Source: Kutzneria sp. CA-103260 (lineage in GTDB: Bacteria; Actinomycetota; Actinomycetes; Mycobacteriales; Pseudonocardiaceae). Taken from it: a DNA stretch of 64,000 bases. A model generated the notes under the pieces. That model was not told where the DNA came from. It did no database searches and was given only the letters and a program-made list of their open reading frames with translations. Where the stretch lies: positions 3,782,001-3,846,000 of the forward strand of contig NZ_CP073318.1 in NCBI RefSeq assembly GCF_018263855.1. The letters run 5' to 3'. Positions 1 to 11,653 of the stretch are shown here, piece by piece. Within the stretch, counting starts at the first letter, position 1, and every line of letters begins with the position of its first letter. Made by a program: the position numbers and the translations under genes.

Positions 1-384
1 CGCGCCGATCAGCGCGCCGACCACCAGCGTGATCACCAACGCCAGCAGCCACGGCACGTTCAGGTTGACCATCAGCACCGCGGACACCGCGCCGGTCACC
101 GCGACCACCGAGCCGGCGGACAGGTCGATGTGCCCGGCGATGATGATCAGGATCATGCCGATGGCCAGGATCAGCACGTACGAGTTCTGCACGATGATGT
201 TGGAGATGTTCTCCGGCTGGAGCATCGTGCCGCCGGTCAGCACCGTGAACAGCGCGACGATCAGCGCGAACGCCACGTAGATGCCGCTCTGCCGCACGTT
301 GAGGGACAACCGGCGCGGCGCGCGGGCCGGTCGCTGGACGCTGCCGGAGACCTGCTCGGTGTCCGGTGGTGCGGTGCTGCTCAT
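1..384 (-). CDS. gguB: Sugar ABC transporter permease (GguB/MmsB-like), 5' part only
   Basis: The gene starts at an ATG at 384 and runs off the left edge, so only the first 128 residues are seen. After about 25 polar residues there are hydrophobic segments, then the motif [13 protein letters not shown], which is characteristic of permeases of the ribose/xylose/ChvE class (BPD_transp_2 fold). It would be the membrane channel of a monosaccharide importer. Its ATG overlaps the stop of the ATPase gene at 381 by four bases (ATGA), so the two are translationally coupled. The substrate is probably arabinose or a related sugar, judged from the araBDA genes upstream. The C-terminal two thirds lie outside the window. 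Confidence 0.85.
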   Translation of the reverse strand, partial: MSSTAPPDTEQVSGSVQRPARAPRRLSLNVRQSGIYVAFALIVALFTVLTGGTMLQPENISNIIVQNSYVLILAIGMILIIIAGHIDLSAGSVVAVTGAVSAVLMVNLNVPWLLALVITLVVGALIGA

Positions 385-1919
385 GGCGTGTGCTCCTGGT
401 TCCTGGTCATGTGCTGCATGAGGCGCTCCTGGGTGGCCTGCTCCCGGCTCACCTCGCCGGTGATCCGGCCGGCGGCCAGCGTGTAGATCCGGTCGCACAG
501 GCCGAGCAGCTCCGGCAGCTCCGAGGAGATGACCAGCACGGCCTTGCCCTCGTCGGCCAGTCCGTTGATGATCGAGTAGATCTCGTACTTGGCGCCGACG
601 TCGATGCCGCGGGTCGGCTCGTCCAGGATCAGCACGTCCGGATCAGTGAAGATCCACTTGGACAGCACGACCTTCTGCTGGTTGCCGCCGGACAGCGTGC
701 CCACCGCGGTGTTCACGGTGGGCACCTTGATGTTCATGCTGCGCCGGAACTCCCCGGCGATCCGGTGCTCCTCGTTCTCGTTCACCCAGCCGCGGCGGGC
801 CAGCTTGCGCAGGCCCGCCGCGGAGATGTTGCGCTTGACGTCCTCGATGAGGTTGAGGCCGTAGCGCTTGCGGTCCTCGGTGACGTAGGCGATGCCGTTG
901 GCGACCGCCTCCCGCACCGTCCGCGCCTGGATCTCCCGGCCGTCCTTGACCAGCCGGCCGGAGATGTCACGCCCGTAGGACCGGCCGAACACGCTCATCG
1001 CGAGCTCGGTCCGGCCGGCGCCCATCAGGCCGGCCAGGCCGACGATCTCCCCGCGCCGCAGCACCAGGTCGGCCGCGTCGACCACCTTGTGCTCCGGCCG
1101 GGTCGGGCTGTGCACCGTCCAGTTCTCGATGCGCAGCGCCTCGGCGCCGATCTTCGGCTCGTGCGGCGGGAAACGGTGTTCCAGGTCGCGGCCGACCATC
1201 CCGGCGATGATCCGGTCCTCCGTGACGTTGTCGGTCGCCACGTCCAGCGTCTCGATCGTCCGGCCGTCGCGCAGGATGGTGATCGAGTCGGCGATCGCCA
1301 TGATCTCGTTGAGCTTGTGCGAGACGATCACCGAGGTGACTCCGTCCGCGCGCAGGCCCCGCAGCAGATCCAGCAGGTGGGCGGAGTCGTCCGCGCCGAG
1401 TGCCGCGGTCGGCTCGTCCAGGATCAACAGCTTGACCTTTTTGGACAGTGCCTTGGCGATCTCCACCAGCTGCTGCTTGCCCACGCCGAGGTCGCTGATC
1501 TGGGTGACCGCCGGTTCCCGCAGCCCCACCCGGTCCAGCAGCTCGGCCGCCCGGTGGTTGGTCCGGTTCCAGTCGATCAGCCCGCCGGCGACCTGCTCGT
1601 TGCCGAGGAAGATGTTCTCGGCGATCGACAGCTGCGGGCACAACGCGAGCTCCTGGTGGATGATCACGATCCCGCGGTGCTCGCTGTCCCGGATGCCGCC
1701 GAACTCGCAGGCCTCGCCGTCGAAGGCGAACTCGCCGTCGTAGGAGCCGTGCGGGTACACCCCCGACAGCACCTTCATCAGGGTGGACTTGCCGGCGCCG
1801 TTCTCGCCGCAGATGGCGTGGATCTCACCGCGCCGGACCGACAGGCTCACGTCGGCCAGCGCCCGCACGCCCGGGAACGACTTGCCGATACCGGTCATCG
1901 TCAGGATGGAGTCGACCAT
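381..1919 (-). CDS. gguA: Sugar ABC transporter ATP-binding protein, double-ATPase (GguA/MmsA-like)
   Basis: A 512-residue protein with two ABC domains in tandem, the normal build for importers of the ribose/xylose/ChvE class. The first domain has a Walker A motif GENGAGKST at residues 38-46 and a Walker B ILDEPT; the second has LSGGNQQKV and [11 protein letters not shown] but a degenerate Walker A (GLMGAGRT), as usual in this family. The YPHGSYDGE stretch near residue 55 is typical of MmsA/GguA/XylG proteins. It energises import through the permease encoded next to it (four-base overlap) with the binding protein encoded six bases upstream. No clear ribosome binding site is visible before its ATG, which fits coupling to the upstream gene. 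Confidence 0.92.
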   Translation of the reverse strand: MVDSILTMTGIGKSFPGVRALADVSLSVRRGEIHAICGENGAGKSTLMKVLSGVYPHGSYDGEFAFDGEACEFGGIRDSEHRGIVIIHQELALCPQLSIAENIFLGNEQVAGGLIDWNRTNHRAAELLDRVGLREPAVTQISDLGVGKQQLVEIAKALSKKVKLLILDEPTAALGADDSAHLLDLLRGLRADGVTSVIVSHKLNEIMAIADSITILRDGRTIETLDVATDNVTEDRIIAGMVGRDLEHRFPPHEPKIGAEALRIENWTVHSPTRPEHKVVDAADLVLRRGEIVGLAGLMGAGRTELAMSVFGRSYGRDISGRLVKDGREIQARTVREAVANGIAYVTEDRKRYGLNLIEDVKRNISAAGLRKLARRGWVNENEEHRIAGEFRRSMNIKVPTVNTAVGTLSGGNQQKVVLSKWIFTDPDVLILDEPTRGIDVGAKYEIYSIINGLADEGKAVLVISSELPELLGLCDRIYTLAAGRITGEVSREQATQERLMQHMTRNQEHTP

Positions 1920-1925
1920 GACCGG

Positions 1926-3056
1926 CTACTTCAGCTCGCCGGCGGTGTAGTAGCCGGAGTCCACGAGCGCCTTCTGGTAGTTGTCCTTGGTGACGATCAC
2001 CGGCTGAAGCAGGTAGGACGGCACGACCTTCTTGTGGTTGTTGTAGTCCTTGGTGTTGTTCACCGGCGGCTTGCCGCCGGTCAGCACCGCCTGCGCCATG
2101 TCGACCGCGGTCTTGGCCAGCTGGCGGGTGTCCTTGAAGATCGTGGAGTACTGCTCGCCCGCGATGACCGACTTCACCGACGCGACCTCGGCGTCCTGCC
2201 CCGTGACCACCGGGTAGGGCTGGCCGGCGGTGCCGTAGCCGTTGCTCTTGAGCGCGGACAGGATGCCGATGGACAGCCCGTCGTACGGCGAGAGCACGCC
2301 GGCGACCTTGGTGGTGGCGTTGTAGGTCTTGGTGAGCAGGTCCTCCATCCGCCGCTGCGCGGTCGCCGGGTCCCAGCGCAGGATGGCGCACGGGCCGAAG
2401 TCGGTCTGGCCGCTCTTGACCACCAGCGTGCCCTTGTCCAGGTACGGCTTGAGCACGGACATCGCGCCGTTGAAGAAGTACGAGGAGTTGTTGTCGTCGG
2501 GGGACCCGGCGAACAGCTCGATGTTGAACGGCCCCGTCACGCTCGGGTCGTCGCTGCCGTCGGCCTTCTTCAGCTTCAGCCCGGTCAACAGCGAGGTGGC
2601 CTGCTCCACGCCGACCTGGAAGTTGTCGAAGGTGGCGTAGTAGTCCACGTTCGGCGTGTTGAGCAGCAGCCGGTCGTAGGAGATCACCGGGATGTGCCGG
2701 TCGGCGGCGTCCTGCAGCTGCGTGGTCAGCGCCGTGCCGTCGATGGAGGCGACGATCAGCGCCTTGGCGCCCTTGGTGATCTGGTTCTCGATCTGGTTGG
2801 CCTGGGTCGGGATGTCGTTCTCGGCGTACTGCAGGTCGACCTTGTAGCCGAGCTTCTCCAGCTGGCTCTTGATGTTGTCACCGTCGTGGATCCAACGCTC
2901 CGACGCCTTGGTCGGCATGGTCACGCCGACCAGCGCGCCGGCGTTGGATCCGGACGTCGGGGCCTGGTCGACGGTCTTGACGGACGAGCCGCACGCGGTC
3001 AGCGTGGCGCCCAGTGACAGGGCGACGCCGGCCACGATCAGTCGGGATATCCTCAT
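1926..3056 (-). CDS. chvE: Sugar-binding lipoprotein of ABC importer (ChvE-like)
   Basis: A 376-residue periplasmic-binding-protein-like lipoprotein (Peripla_BP_4 fold). The N-terminus has a signal peptide ending in the lipobox LTAC near residue 22, so it should be anchored outside the membrane. [16 protein letters not shown] and [14 protein letters not shown] are characteristic of ChvE/xylose-type binding proteins, which bind arabinose, xylose, galactose or glucose. An AGGAG ribosome binding site lies six bases before the ATG. It follows araA by 27 bases and precedes the double ATPase by 6, so it is the binding component of the second importer in this operon. The exact sugar cannot be read from sequence; arabinose is the contextual guess. 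Confidence 0.9.
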   Translation of the reverse strand: MRISRLIVAGVALSLGATLTACGSSVKTVDQAPTSGSNAGALVGVTMPTKASERWIHDGDNIKSQLEKLGYKVDLQYAENDIPTQANQIENQITKGAKALIVASIDGTALTTQLQDAADRHIPVISYDRLLLNTPNVDYYATFDNFQVGVEQATSLLTGLKLKKADGSDDPSVTGPFNIELFAGSPDDNNSSYFFNGAMSVLKPYLDKGTLVVKSGQTDFGPCAILRWDPATAQRRMEDLLTKTYNATTKVAGVLSPYDGLSIGILSALKSNGYGTAGQPYPVVTGQDAEVASVKSVIAGEQYSTIFKDTRQLAKTAVDMAQAVLTGGKPPVNNTKDYNNHKKVVPSYLLQPVIVTKDNYQKALVDSGYYTAGELK

Positions 3057-3083
3057 GTGTGCTCCTGAAATAGTGCTGGCCGG

Positions 3084-4598
3084 TCAGAAACCCTGGGCGA
3101 GCCGGTAGTAGGCCTGGTTCCAGCGAATGCGGTCGCCGAACTCGGCGACATCGCTGCCGTTGCCCACGACGAGCAGCTCGGTGTTGAGCATGTGGCCGAA
3201 GTCTCGCAACGTGTCCGCGCCGACGGCCTGGGTCAGCACGGTGTGGTGCGGCCCGCCGGCCGTCAGCCACATCTCGGCGGACTCGGCGAGCGACGGCTTC
3301 GGCCGCCACACCGCGCGGGCCACCGGCAGCCTCGGCAGCGGCTCGTCCGGCGACACGACCTCGATCTCGTTGGCCACGAAGCGGAAGCGGTCGCCGAGGT
3401 CGGCCAGGCCGATCACCACGGCCGGCCCGGTGGCCGCGTCGAACACCAGCCGCACGGGATCCTCGCGGCCGCCGATGCCCAGCGGGTGGACCTCGCAGGA
3501 GGGCCGCTCGGCCGCGATGCTGGGGCAGACCTCCAGCATGTGCGCGCCGAGGATCTTCGGCTCCCCCGGCCCGAAGTGGTAGGTGTAGTCCTCCATGAAC
3601 GACGTGCCGAGCCCGGTGCCGCGGCCCATCGCCTTGACCGCGGCCAGCAGCGTCGAGGTCTTCCAGTCGCCCTCGCCGCCGAAGCCGTAGCCGTCGGCCA
3701 TCAGCCGCTGCACCGCGATGCCGGGCAACTGGCGCAGTCCGCCGAGGTCCTCGAAGTTCGTGGTGAACGCGCCGAAGCCGCCCTCGGTCAGGAACCGCCG
3801 CAGTCCGACCTCGATCCGGGCGGCGTGGCGCAGGGAGTCGTGCCGGTCGCCGCCGGGCGCCAGCTCCGGCCGCAGCGTGTAGGAGGCGACGTAGTCGGCC
3901 ACCGTCTCGTCCACGTCACCGTCGGCCGCGGCGTCCACATAGGACACGAGATCGTTCACGCCGTAGGTGTTGACCGAGACACCGAACCTGAGTTCGGCCT
4001 CCACCTTGTCGCCCTCGGTCACGGCGACGTCGCGCATGTTGTCGCCGAACCGGGCCAGCCGCAGCGTTCGCAGGTGCGCCAGGCCGATCGCGGCCCGCGT
4101 CCAGTCCTCGATCCGGCCCAGCAGCCGGGCGTCGGTGGCGTGCCCGGCCACGGTCTTGCGCGCGACGCCGAGCCTGGTCTGCACGAAGCCGAACTCCCGG
4201 TCGCCGTGCGCGGCCTGGTTGAGGTTCATGAAGTCCATGTCGATGCTCGCCCACGGCAGCGACAGGTTGAGCTGGGTGTGCAGGTGCAGCAGCGGTTTGC
4301 GCAGCGCGTCCAGGCCGGTGATCCACATCTTGGCCGGCGAGAAGGTGTGCATCCACGCGATCACGCCGACGCAGTCCGGGTCGCCGTTGGCCTCCAGCAT
4401 CAGCCGCCGGATCGACGCGGCGTCGGTGAGCACCGGCTTGCCGACGATCTCGGCCGGGATCCGGCCGGACGCGGTGAGCAGCTGCTGCACCTGCTCGGAC
4501 TGGCCGGCGACCTGGCGCAGCGTCTCCTCGCCGTAGAGGTGCTGGCTGCCGGTGAGGAACCACAGCTGGGGTTTGCTGGTCGGGCCCTGGGCGCTCAT
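3084..4598 (-). CDS. araA: L-arabinose isomerase
   Basis: Converts L-arabinose to L-ribulose, the first intracellular step of arabinose use, with a Mn2+ ion in the active site. The 504-residue length fits AraA (about 500). The family's metal and catalytic positions are all visible: the Glu in GEGDWKTS, the Glu in [10 protein letters not shown], the His in [11 protein letters not shown] and the His in GGPHHTVL. I chose the ATG at 4598 rather than an in-frame start at 4622 because an AGGAG lies seven bases before 4598, and the extra residues do not match the family. It lies between araD and the ChvE-like gene in a single minus-strand operon. Confidence 0.96.
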   Translation of the reverse strand: MSAQGPTSKPQLWFLTGSQHLYGEETLRQVAGQSEQVQQLLTASGRIPAEIVGKPVLTDAASIRRLMLEANGDPDCVGVIAWMHTFSPAKMWITGLDALRKPLLHLHTQLNLSLPWASIDMDFMNLNQAAHGDREFGFVQTRLGVARKTVAGHATDARLLGRIEDWTRAAIGLAHLRTLRLARFGDNMRDVAVTEGDKVEAELRFGVSVNTYGVNDLVSYVDAAADGDVDETVADYVASYTLRPELAPGGDRHDSLRHAARIEVGLRRFLTEGGFGAFTTNFEDLGGLRQLPGIAVQRLMADGYGFGGEGDWKTSTLLAAVKAMGRGTGLGTSFMEDYTYHFGPGEPKILGAHMLEVCPSIAAERPSCEVHPLGIGGREDPVRLVFDAATGPAVVIGLADLGDRFRFVANEIEVVSPDEPLPRLPVARAVWRPKPSLAESAEMWLTAGGPHHTVLTQAVGADTLRDFGHMLNTELLVVGNGSDVAEFGDRIRWNQAYYRLAQGF

Positions 4599-4632
4599 GG
4601 GTGCTTCTCCTGGGGATGTCACGGACGTCGTG

Positions 4633-5310
4633 TCAGCGCTGGCCGTACACGTTCTGGTAGCGGTGATGCAGGCGGTCGATGTCCTCGCGGCGCAGCGAGG
4701 GCAGCTCGCCCAGCTGGTGTGCGACGTGGACGGTGCGGGCCACGTCCTCCACCATCACCGCGGCCTTCACCGCGGCCCGCGCGTCCCGGCCGACGGTGAA
4801 CGGCCCGTGGCTGCGCATCAGCACCGCCGGCGATCGGCTGCTCCGCAGGGTCTCCACGATGCCCTGGCCGATCGAGTCGTCGCCGATCAGCGCGAACGGG
4901 CCGACCGGGATCTCGCCGCCGAACTCGTCGGCGATCATCGTGAGCACACAGGGAATCGGCTCACCGCGGGCGGCCCACGCGGTGGCGTAGGTGGAGTGCG
5001 TGTGCACCACTCCCCCGACTTCCGGCATGTGCCGGTACACGTAGGCGTGCGCGGCGGTGTCCGACGACGGGGCGAGCTCGCCGTCGACCAGCTCCCCGTG
5101 CAGGTCGGTGACGACCATGTTCCGGCCGCTGAGCTCGTCGTAGGACACCCCGGACGGCTTGATCACCATCAGGTCCCGGTCCGGGACCCGGGCCGACACG
5201 TTGCCGGCGGTCCAGATGACCAGGCCGTTGCGGGTGAGCTCGGTGTGCAGCTCGGCGACCGTGTTCCGCAGCCGGTCGACGGTCTCGCGCACCTCGGCGC
5301 TGACGGACAT
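4633..5310 (-). CDS. araD: L-ribulose-5-phosphate 4-epimerase
   Basis: Interconverts L-ribulose 5-phosphate and D-xylulose 5-phosphate, delivering arabinose carbon to the pentose phosphate pathway. The 225-residue protein is a class II aldolase/epimerase: GNVSAR and [10 protein letters not shown] bind the phosphate, HTHST provides two Zn2+-ligand histidines, and LMRSHGPF provides the third. Its ATG lies two bases after the araB stop, and araA follows 34 bases downstream. The order B-D-A differs from the B-A-D order of E. coli but uses the same three enzymes. Confidence 0.95.
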   Translation of the reverse strand: MSVSAEVRETVDRLRNTVAELHTELTRNGLVIWTAGNVSARVPDRDLMVIKPSGVSYDELSGRNMVVTDLHGELVDGELAPSSDTAAHAYVYRHMPEVGGVVHTHSTYATAWAARGEPIPCVLTMIADEFGGEIPVGPFALIGDDSIGQGIVETLRSSRSPAVLMRSHGPFTVGRDARAAVKAAVMVEDVARTVHVAHQLGELPSLRREDIDRLHHRYQNVYGQR

Positions 5311-5312
5311 CG

Positions 5313-7001
5313 CTAGTCCTGTCCCTTCTGGGCGCGGGCCTTGCGCCTGCGCTCCCGGAGTCGGCGCATGACCTCGTTGACCCCACGGCCGAAGTAGTCG
5401 TGCAGGGTCAGGTACTCGGTGAACAGCTCCTCGTAGCCCGACACGTTGGTCGGGATCGGCAGGTACACGTCGCGCTCCACCGAACCCATGGCGGCGGCCG
5501 CCGCACGGATGTCCGGATACGCCCCGGCGGCGACCGCGGCGTGGATCGCCGAGCCCAGCGCCGGACCGTTCTCGGACCCGATCACCGACAGCGGCATGTC
5601 GAGCACGTCGGCGTAGATCTGCATCAGCAGCGGGTTGCGGATCAGCCCGCCGGCCACCACGAACTGGGTCACCGGCACCTGCGCGTCGATGAAGGTGTCG
5701 ATGATGACCCGGGTGCCGAAGGCGGTCGCCTCCAGCAGCGCGCGGTAGACGTCCTCGGCGCGGGTGGCCAGCGTCTGCCCGACGACCACGCCGGAGAGCT
5801 CGTGGTCGACCAGCACCGAGCGGTTGCCGCTGTGCCAGTCGAGCGCGACCAGCCCGTGCTCGCCGACTTGCTGCTGTGCGGCCAGGTCCGAGAGCAGCTG
5901 GTGCACGGACAGGCCCTGCTCGCGCGCCTTCTCGTGGTACGCGGGCGGGACCATGTGGTCCACGAACCAGCCGAAGATGTCGCCGACACCGCTCTGCCCG
6001 GCCTCGTAGCCCCAGAGGCCGGGCACGATGCCGCCCTCCACGACGCCGCACATGCCCGGCACCTCACGAAGTTCGGCGCCGTTCATCACGTGACAGGTGG
6101 AGGTGCCCATGATCGCGACCAGCTGGCCGGGTTCAACGGCCCGCGCGGCGGGAGCGGTCACGTGCGCGTCGACATTGCCCACCGACACCGCGATGCCGGC
6201 CGGCAGCCCGGTCCACTCGGCGGCCTGCCCGCTCAGCCGCCCGGCGGCGTCGCCCAACTGCCCCAACGGATGCGCCAGCTTGTCCGCGACGAAGTTCTCG
6301 AACCCGGGGTTGAGCTCGCGCAGGTATTCCGGGCTCGGGTAGGCCCCGTCCTGGTGGATTCCCTTGTAGCCGGCGGTGCAGGCGTTGCGGACGTAGTTTC
6401 CGGTGAGCTGCCAGACGATCCAGTCCGCCGCCTCGACGAACCGCCACATCGCGGCGTACACCTCGGGCGCTTCCTCCAGGATCTGCAACCCCTTGGCGAA
6501 CTCCCACTCCGAGGAGATCAGCCCGCCGTAGCGGGGCAGCCACTTCTCGCCGCGGCTGCGGGCCAGCTCGGTGATCCGGTCGGCCTGGCCCTGTGCCGAG
6601 TGGTGCTTCCACAGCTTCACGTAGGCGTGCGGCTCGGCGCGGAACTCCGGCAGCTCGCACAGTGGCGTGCCGTCCTCGGTGACCGGAACCATCGTGCACG
6701 CGGTGAAGTCGGTGCCGATCCCGATCACGTTCTTCGCCGACGCGCCCGCGGCCTTGAGCGCCGCCGGAACCGCGTTGCGCAGCACGTCGACGTAGTCGGA
6801 AGGCACTTGCAGCGCCCAGTCCGGCGGCAGGACCCGGCCGGTCGCGGGCAGCGTCTGCTCGACGACGGCGTGCGGGTACTCGAAGACCGCGCTGCCCAGT
6901 TCGGCGCCGTCGCGCACGCGCACGACCACGGCCCGGCCGGACAGCGTGCCGAAGTCGACGCCGACCACGAGCTGGTCGGTTAGCGCTAACATCTTGGCCA
7001 C
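5313..7001 (-). CDS. araB: L-ribulokinase
   Basis: Phosphorylates L-ribulose with ATP. The 562-residue FGGY-family kinase has the N-terminal phosphate-binding signature VGVDFGTLSGR at residues 12-22, the family motif MGTSTCHVM, and the C-terminal VVAGGLIRNP. The start is the GTG at 7001: an AGGAGG at 7013-7018 sits eleven bases upstream, whereas the ATG at 6992 would be 20 bases away. Codons 4-8 contain a perfect 12-bp LacI-type operator (6979-6990), which also forces a rare TTA leucine codon at position 5. This suggests repression inside the coding sequence, independent of the upstream transporter operators. Confidence 0.95.
   Translation of the reverse strand: MAKMLALTDQLVVGVDFGTLSGRAVVVRVRDGAELGSAVFEYPHAVVEQTLPATGRVLPPDWALQVPSDYVDVLRNAVPAALKAAGASAKNVIGIGTDFTACTMVPVTEDGTPLCELPEFRAEPHAYVKLWKHHSAQGQADRITELARSRGEKWLPRYGGLISSEWEFAKGLQILEEAPEVYAAMWRFVEAADWIVWQLTGNYVRNACTAGYKGIHQDGAYPSPEYLRELNPGFENFVADKLAHPLGQLGDAAGRLSGQAAEWTGLPAGIAVSVGNVDAHVTAPAARAVEPGQLVAIMGTSTCHVMNGAELREVPGMCGVVEGGIVPGLWGYEAGQSGVGDIFGWFVDHMVPPAYHEKAREQGLSVHQLLSDLAAQQQVGEHGLVALDWHSGNRSVLVDHELSGVVVGQTLATRAEDVYRALLEATAFGTRVIIDTFIDAQVPVTQFVVAGGLIRNPLLMQIYADVLDMPLSVIGSENGPALGSAIHAAVAAGAYPDIRAAAAAMGSVERDVYLPIPTNVSGYEELFTEYLTLHDYFGRGVNEVMRRLRERRRKARAQKGQD
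6979..6990. promoter_or_regulatory. LacI-type operator inside araB start
   Basis: Perfect palindrome GTTAGCGCTAAC covering codons 4-8 of araB, 12 bases into the gene. It is identical to the sites at 11599, 13000, 29205 and 29728. A bound LacI protein here would block elongation rather than initiation. The adjacent LacI gene at 11654-12700 is the likely partner (inference). Confidence 0.8.
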
Positions 7002-7029
7002 GACGTTGTTTTCCTCCTCGGGTGTGCGG

Positions 7030-8016
7030 TCAACGAGAGCGGCGCGCGATGAGCCGCTGCAAGGCGATGAAGGCGAACAGAAGCGCGCCGATCACGATCC
7101 GGGTCCACCAGGAACTCAGCGTTCCGTCGAAGGTGATCAGGGTCTGGATGATGCCGAGCACCAGCACGCCGAGCACGGTGCCGAGCACGTAGCCGGAGCC
7201 GCCGGTGAGGATCGTGCCGCCGATGACCACGGCCGCGATCGCGTCCAACTCCGTGCCCACCGCGCCCAGCGGATCAGCCGACAGCGTGTAGAACGCCATC
7301 AACACGCCGCCGAGCGCCGAGCACAACCCGCTGATCGTGTACACGGCAACCTTGGTCCGGGCCACGGTCAGACCCATCAGCAGCGCCGACCGCTCGCTGC
7401 CGCCGACCGCGTACACGGTCCGGCCGAACCGGCTGAAGTGCAGCACGTACCAAGCGATCGCCACGACGACCAGCGCGATCACCACGCTCGGCGAGACGTG
7501 TAGACCCGCGCCGAGCGGAATCGGCGTCTGCGCCATCGTGGTGTACGTGTCGTTGTCGATCGCGATGGACTCGGTGCTGATCGTGTAGCACAGGCCCCGG
7601 GCCAGGAACATGCCGGCCAGCGTCACGATGAACGGCTGGATCTCGAAGTAGTGGATCACCAGCCCCATCAGGAAGCCGAGCAGCGCGCCGACCGCCAGCA
7701 CCACCGGGATCACCGCGAACGCCGGCCAACCCCGGTGCTCCAGCAGGTCGGCCGACGCCATCGCGGACAGCGCGGCGACCGAGCCCACGGACAGGTCGAT
7801 GCCGCCGGTGAGGATGACGAACGTCGCCCCGACCGCGACCACCAGCAGGAACGCGTGGTCGATGAAGATGTCCAGCACCACCTGGCCGGTGCCGAAGGCC
7901 GGGTACCGCACGGCGCCGAAGCCGTACGCGCCGACCAGCAGCGCCAGGGCGGCCAGCACGGGAAGGTAGCGCCGCTGCGGCCGGTAGGACCGCAGGCGCA
8001 CGGACAGCGCGGTCAC
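7030..8016 (-). CDS. yjfF: Sugar ABC transporter permease (YjfF-like)
   Basis: A 328-residue membrane permease with about eight to ten hydrophobic segments. The conserved loop TGGIDLSVGSVAALS and the later IGGTILTGGSGYVLGT are hallmarks of ribose/galactofuranose-class permeases. It would be the second of two different permeases in a YtfQRT-YjfF-type importer, which carries furanose sugars in E. coli; the pairing with ara genes resembles the arabinose ABC systems of some Shewanella. Translation starts at GTG 8016, overlapping the upstream permease stop by four bases (GTGA). AraB follows 28 bases downstream. Confidence 0.87.
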   Translation of the reverse strand: MTALSVRLRSYRPQRRYLPVLAALALLVGAYGFGAVRYPAFGTGQVVLDIFIDHAFLLVVAVGATFVILTGGIDLSVGSVAALSAMASADLLEHRGWPAFAVIPVVLAVGALLGFLMGLVIHYFEIQPFIVTLAGMFLARGLCYTISTESIAIDNDTYTTMAQTPIPLGAGLHVSPSVVIALVVVAIAWYVLHFSRFGRTVYAVGGSERSALLMGLTVARTKVAVYTISGLCSALGGVLMAFYTLSADPLGAVGTELDAIAAVVIGGTILTGGSGYVLGTVLGVLVLGIIQTLITFDGTLSSWWTRIVIGALLFAFIALQRLIARRSR

Positions 8017-9037
8017 GAAGCCACCTCCACCTTCTCCGGCTTCGCTTGCACCGCAGGCGGTTCCGGTCGTCGTCGACGCTTGACCAGCTTGGCGCGGAAG
8101 GCCGGCGACTGCACCAGGCACACCACCGTGACGACAACTGCCTTGAACAGCAGAGTTTCCTGGGACGGAATGCCCAGCGCGTAGACGGTGGTGGTCAGCG
8201 TCTGGATGAGCAGCGCGCCGATCACCGTGCCGCCCAGGGAGAATCGGCCGCCGGTCAGCTGCGTGCCGCCGATCACCACCGCCAGAATCGCGTCCAGCTC
8301 GATCCACAGACCGGCGTTGTTGCCGTCGGCCCCGGTGACGTTGGAGCTGATGATCAGCCCGGCGACGCCGGCGCACAGCGCGCTGAACACGTAGCAGAGC
8401 CAGATCAGGCGACCGGACCGCAGTCCGGACAGCCGGCTCGCCTCCGGGTTGCCGCCGACCGACTCCAGCAGCAGCCCGAGCGCGGAGCGCCGGACCACCA
8501 GCGAGGTCAACGCGTACACCGCCATCGCGATCAGGAACGACAGCGGCAGGGTGAGCAGGTAGCCGCCGGCGATGGCCAGGAACGGCCCGGAGGACACCGT
8601 CACGATCTGGCCGCCGGTGATCAGCTGCGCCAGCCCGCGGCCGGCGACCATGAGGATCAGCGTGGCCACGATGGGCTGAATCTTCAGACCGGCCACCAGC
8701 CAGCCGTTCCACGCGCCCAACACCAGGCACAGTCCGAGCGCCGTGGCCACCGCGACCAGCATGCTGGTGCTGCCCAGTTGCACGCACGCCACCGCGCCGC
8801 TGACCGCCACCACCGCGCCGACGGACAGGTCGATGCCCCGGGTGGCGATCACCAGGGTCATGCCGACCGCGATGAGGATCAGCGGCGAGCCGTTGCGCAG
8901 GATGTCGACGAGGTTGCCGTACAGGTGGCCGTCGCGGATCTCGATGGCGAAGAACCGCGGCGACACGACAAGGTTGCCCAACAGCAGCGCCACCAGCGCC
9001 GCCGCCGGCCAGAACAACCGGTGCCTGGTCATCGTGA

Positions 9038-9041
<4 letters not shown>
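8013..9041 (-). CDS. ytfT: Sugar ABC transporter permease (YtfT-like)
   Basis: A 342-residue inner-membrane permease of the BPD_transp_2 class. Motifs TRGIDLSVGAVVAVSGA and IGGTQLTGGRFSLGGT are shared with the next gene, as expected of a heterodimeric pore. It starts at ATG 9041, overlapping the stop of the ATPase gene (ATGA), and its own stop overlaps the start of the YjfF-like gene. An alternative in-frame ATG lies at 9032. The tail after the last membrane segment is basic and rich in Arg/Lys. Confidence 0.87.
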
Positions 9042-10558
<1,517 letters not shown>

Positions 10559-10588
10559 GTGGCCGTTCTCGCGGGACGCGGACGCGGG

Positions 10589-11566
10589 TCAGTACTGGCG
10601 GGAGGGCAGCGCGGCCTTGGCGGCCGCCTGGTCGAACGCGGTCTCCTTGGTGAGGATCCGGTTCGGCACGCTCTGCCCGGCGGCGACCTTCTTGACCAGG
10701 TCCATCAGCTGCGGGCCGAGCAGCGGGTTGCACTCGACGACGTAGTTGAACTTGCCGTCGGCCAGCGCCTGGAGGCCGTCGTGGGTGCCGTCCACCGTGA
10801 CGATCTTGATGTCCTTGCCCGGCGTGAGGCCGGCGGCCTGGATGGCGTCCAGCGCGCCGAGGCCCATGTCGTCGTTCTGCGCGAACAGCACGTCGATCTT
10901 GCTCTGCGACTTGAGGAAGGACTCCATCACCTGCTTGCCCTGGGCGCGGGTGAAGTCGCCGTCCTGCGAGGCCACGACCTTGAACTTCGGGTCGGCCTTG
11001 ATCACGTCGTCGAAGCCCTTGGACCGGTCGTTGGCCGGCGCCGAGCCGGTGGTGCCCTCCAGCACGGCGATGTTCACCGGGCCGGTGGCCGACGCGTACT
11101 GCTTGGCCACCCAGTCGCCGGCTTCCTTGCCCTCGTTGACGAAGTCGGAGCCGAGGAAGCTCTTGTAGAGCGTGGTGTCCTTCGAGTCGATCGCGCGGTC
11201 GGTGAGGATCACCGGGATGTTCGCGGTCTTGGCCTCCTTCAGCACGGTGTCCCAGCCGGTCTCCACCACCGGCGAGAAGGCGATCACGCTGACGTGCTGC
11301 TGGATGTAGGACCGGATGGCCTGGATCTGGTTGGCCTGCTTCTGCTGCGCGTCGGAGAACTTCAGCGTGATGCCGGCGTCCTTGGCCGACTCCTGGATGG
11401 ACTTGGTGTTCGCGGTCCGCCAGCCGCTCTCCGCGCCGACCTGGGCGAAGCCCAGCGTGATCGCGCCGCTGCCGCCGCCGGCCGCGGTCGAGCCGCCGCC
11501 GCACCCGGCCAGCACGGTCAGGCCGAGCGCGCCGGCCACGAGTAACGCCACTCTGGTACGCAACAC
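10589..11566 (-). CDS. ytfQ: Sugar-binding lipoprotein (YtfQ-like)
   Basis: First gene of the ten-gene minus-strand operon. The 325-residue protein has a signal peptide and lipobox (VLAGC), then a Peripla_BP_4 fold. GFAQVGAESGWR, DAQQKQANQIQAIRS, PVVETGWD and GDFTRAQGKQVMES correspond closely to E. coli YtfQ, which binds galactofuranose; with ara genes in the same operon, arabinofuranose or arabino-oligosaccharide is an attractive substrate (inference). I chose GTG 11566 because GAGGAG sits five bases upstream; an upstream ATG at 11593 would place that site inside the gene. A perfect operator (11599-11610) lies 33 bases before the start. Confidence 0.9.
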   Translation of the reverse strand: MLRTRVALLVAGALGLTVLAGCGGGSTAAGGGSGAITLGFAQVGAESGWRTANTKSIQESAKDAGITLKFSDAQQKQANQIQAIRSYIQQHVSVIAFSPVVETGWDTVLKEAKTANIPVILTDRAIDSKDTTLYKSFLGSDFVNEGKEAGDWVAKQYASATGPVNIAVLEGTTGSAPANDRSKGFDDVIKADPKFKVVASQDGDFTRAQGKQVMESFLKSQSKIDVLFAQNDDMGLGALDAIQAAGLTPGKDIKIVTVDGTHDGLQALADGKFNYVVECNPLLGPQLMDLVKKVAAGQSVPNRILTKETAFDQAAAKAALPSRQY

Positions 11567-11598
11567 GTTCACTCCTCGATCACCGTTGATCAAATCCA

Positions 11599-11610
11599 GT
11601 TAGCGCTAAC
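11599..11610. promoter_or_regulatory. LacI-type operator upstream of sugar-importer/ara operon
   Basis: Perfect palindrome GTTAGCGCTAAC, 33 bases before the start of the YtfQ-like gene and 44 bases after the LacI stop codon. Position and sequence suggest that it controls the whole downstream operon (importer, araB, araD, araA, second importer). Confidence 0.85.
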
Positions 11611-11653
11611 AGTCAGGCGTCGCGGACGCCCGTGCGCCGGGCCGTCCCGTTCG

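Noticed and set aside
366..3017. Very long open frames antisense to real genes (for example nearly 900 codons opposite the ATPase and binding-protein genes)
   Set aside because: They are rich in Arg, Ala, Val, His and Pro, show no family motif, and lie opposite genes with clear motifs. High GC content suppresses stop codons and makes such frames common.
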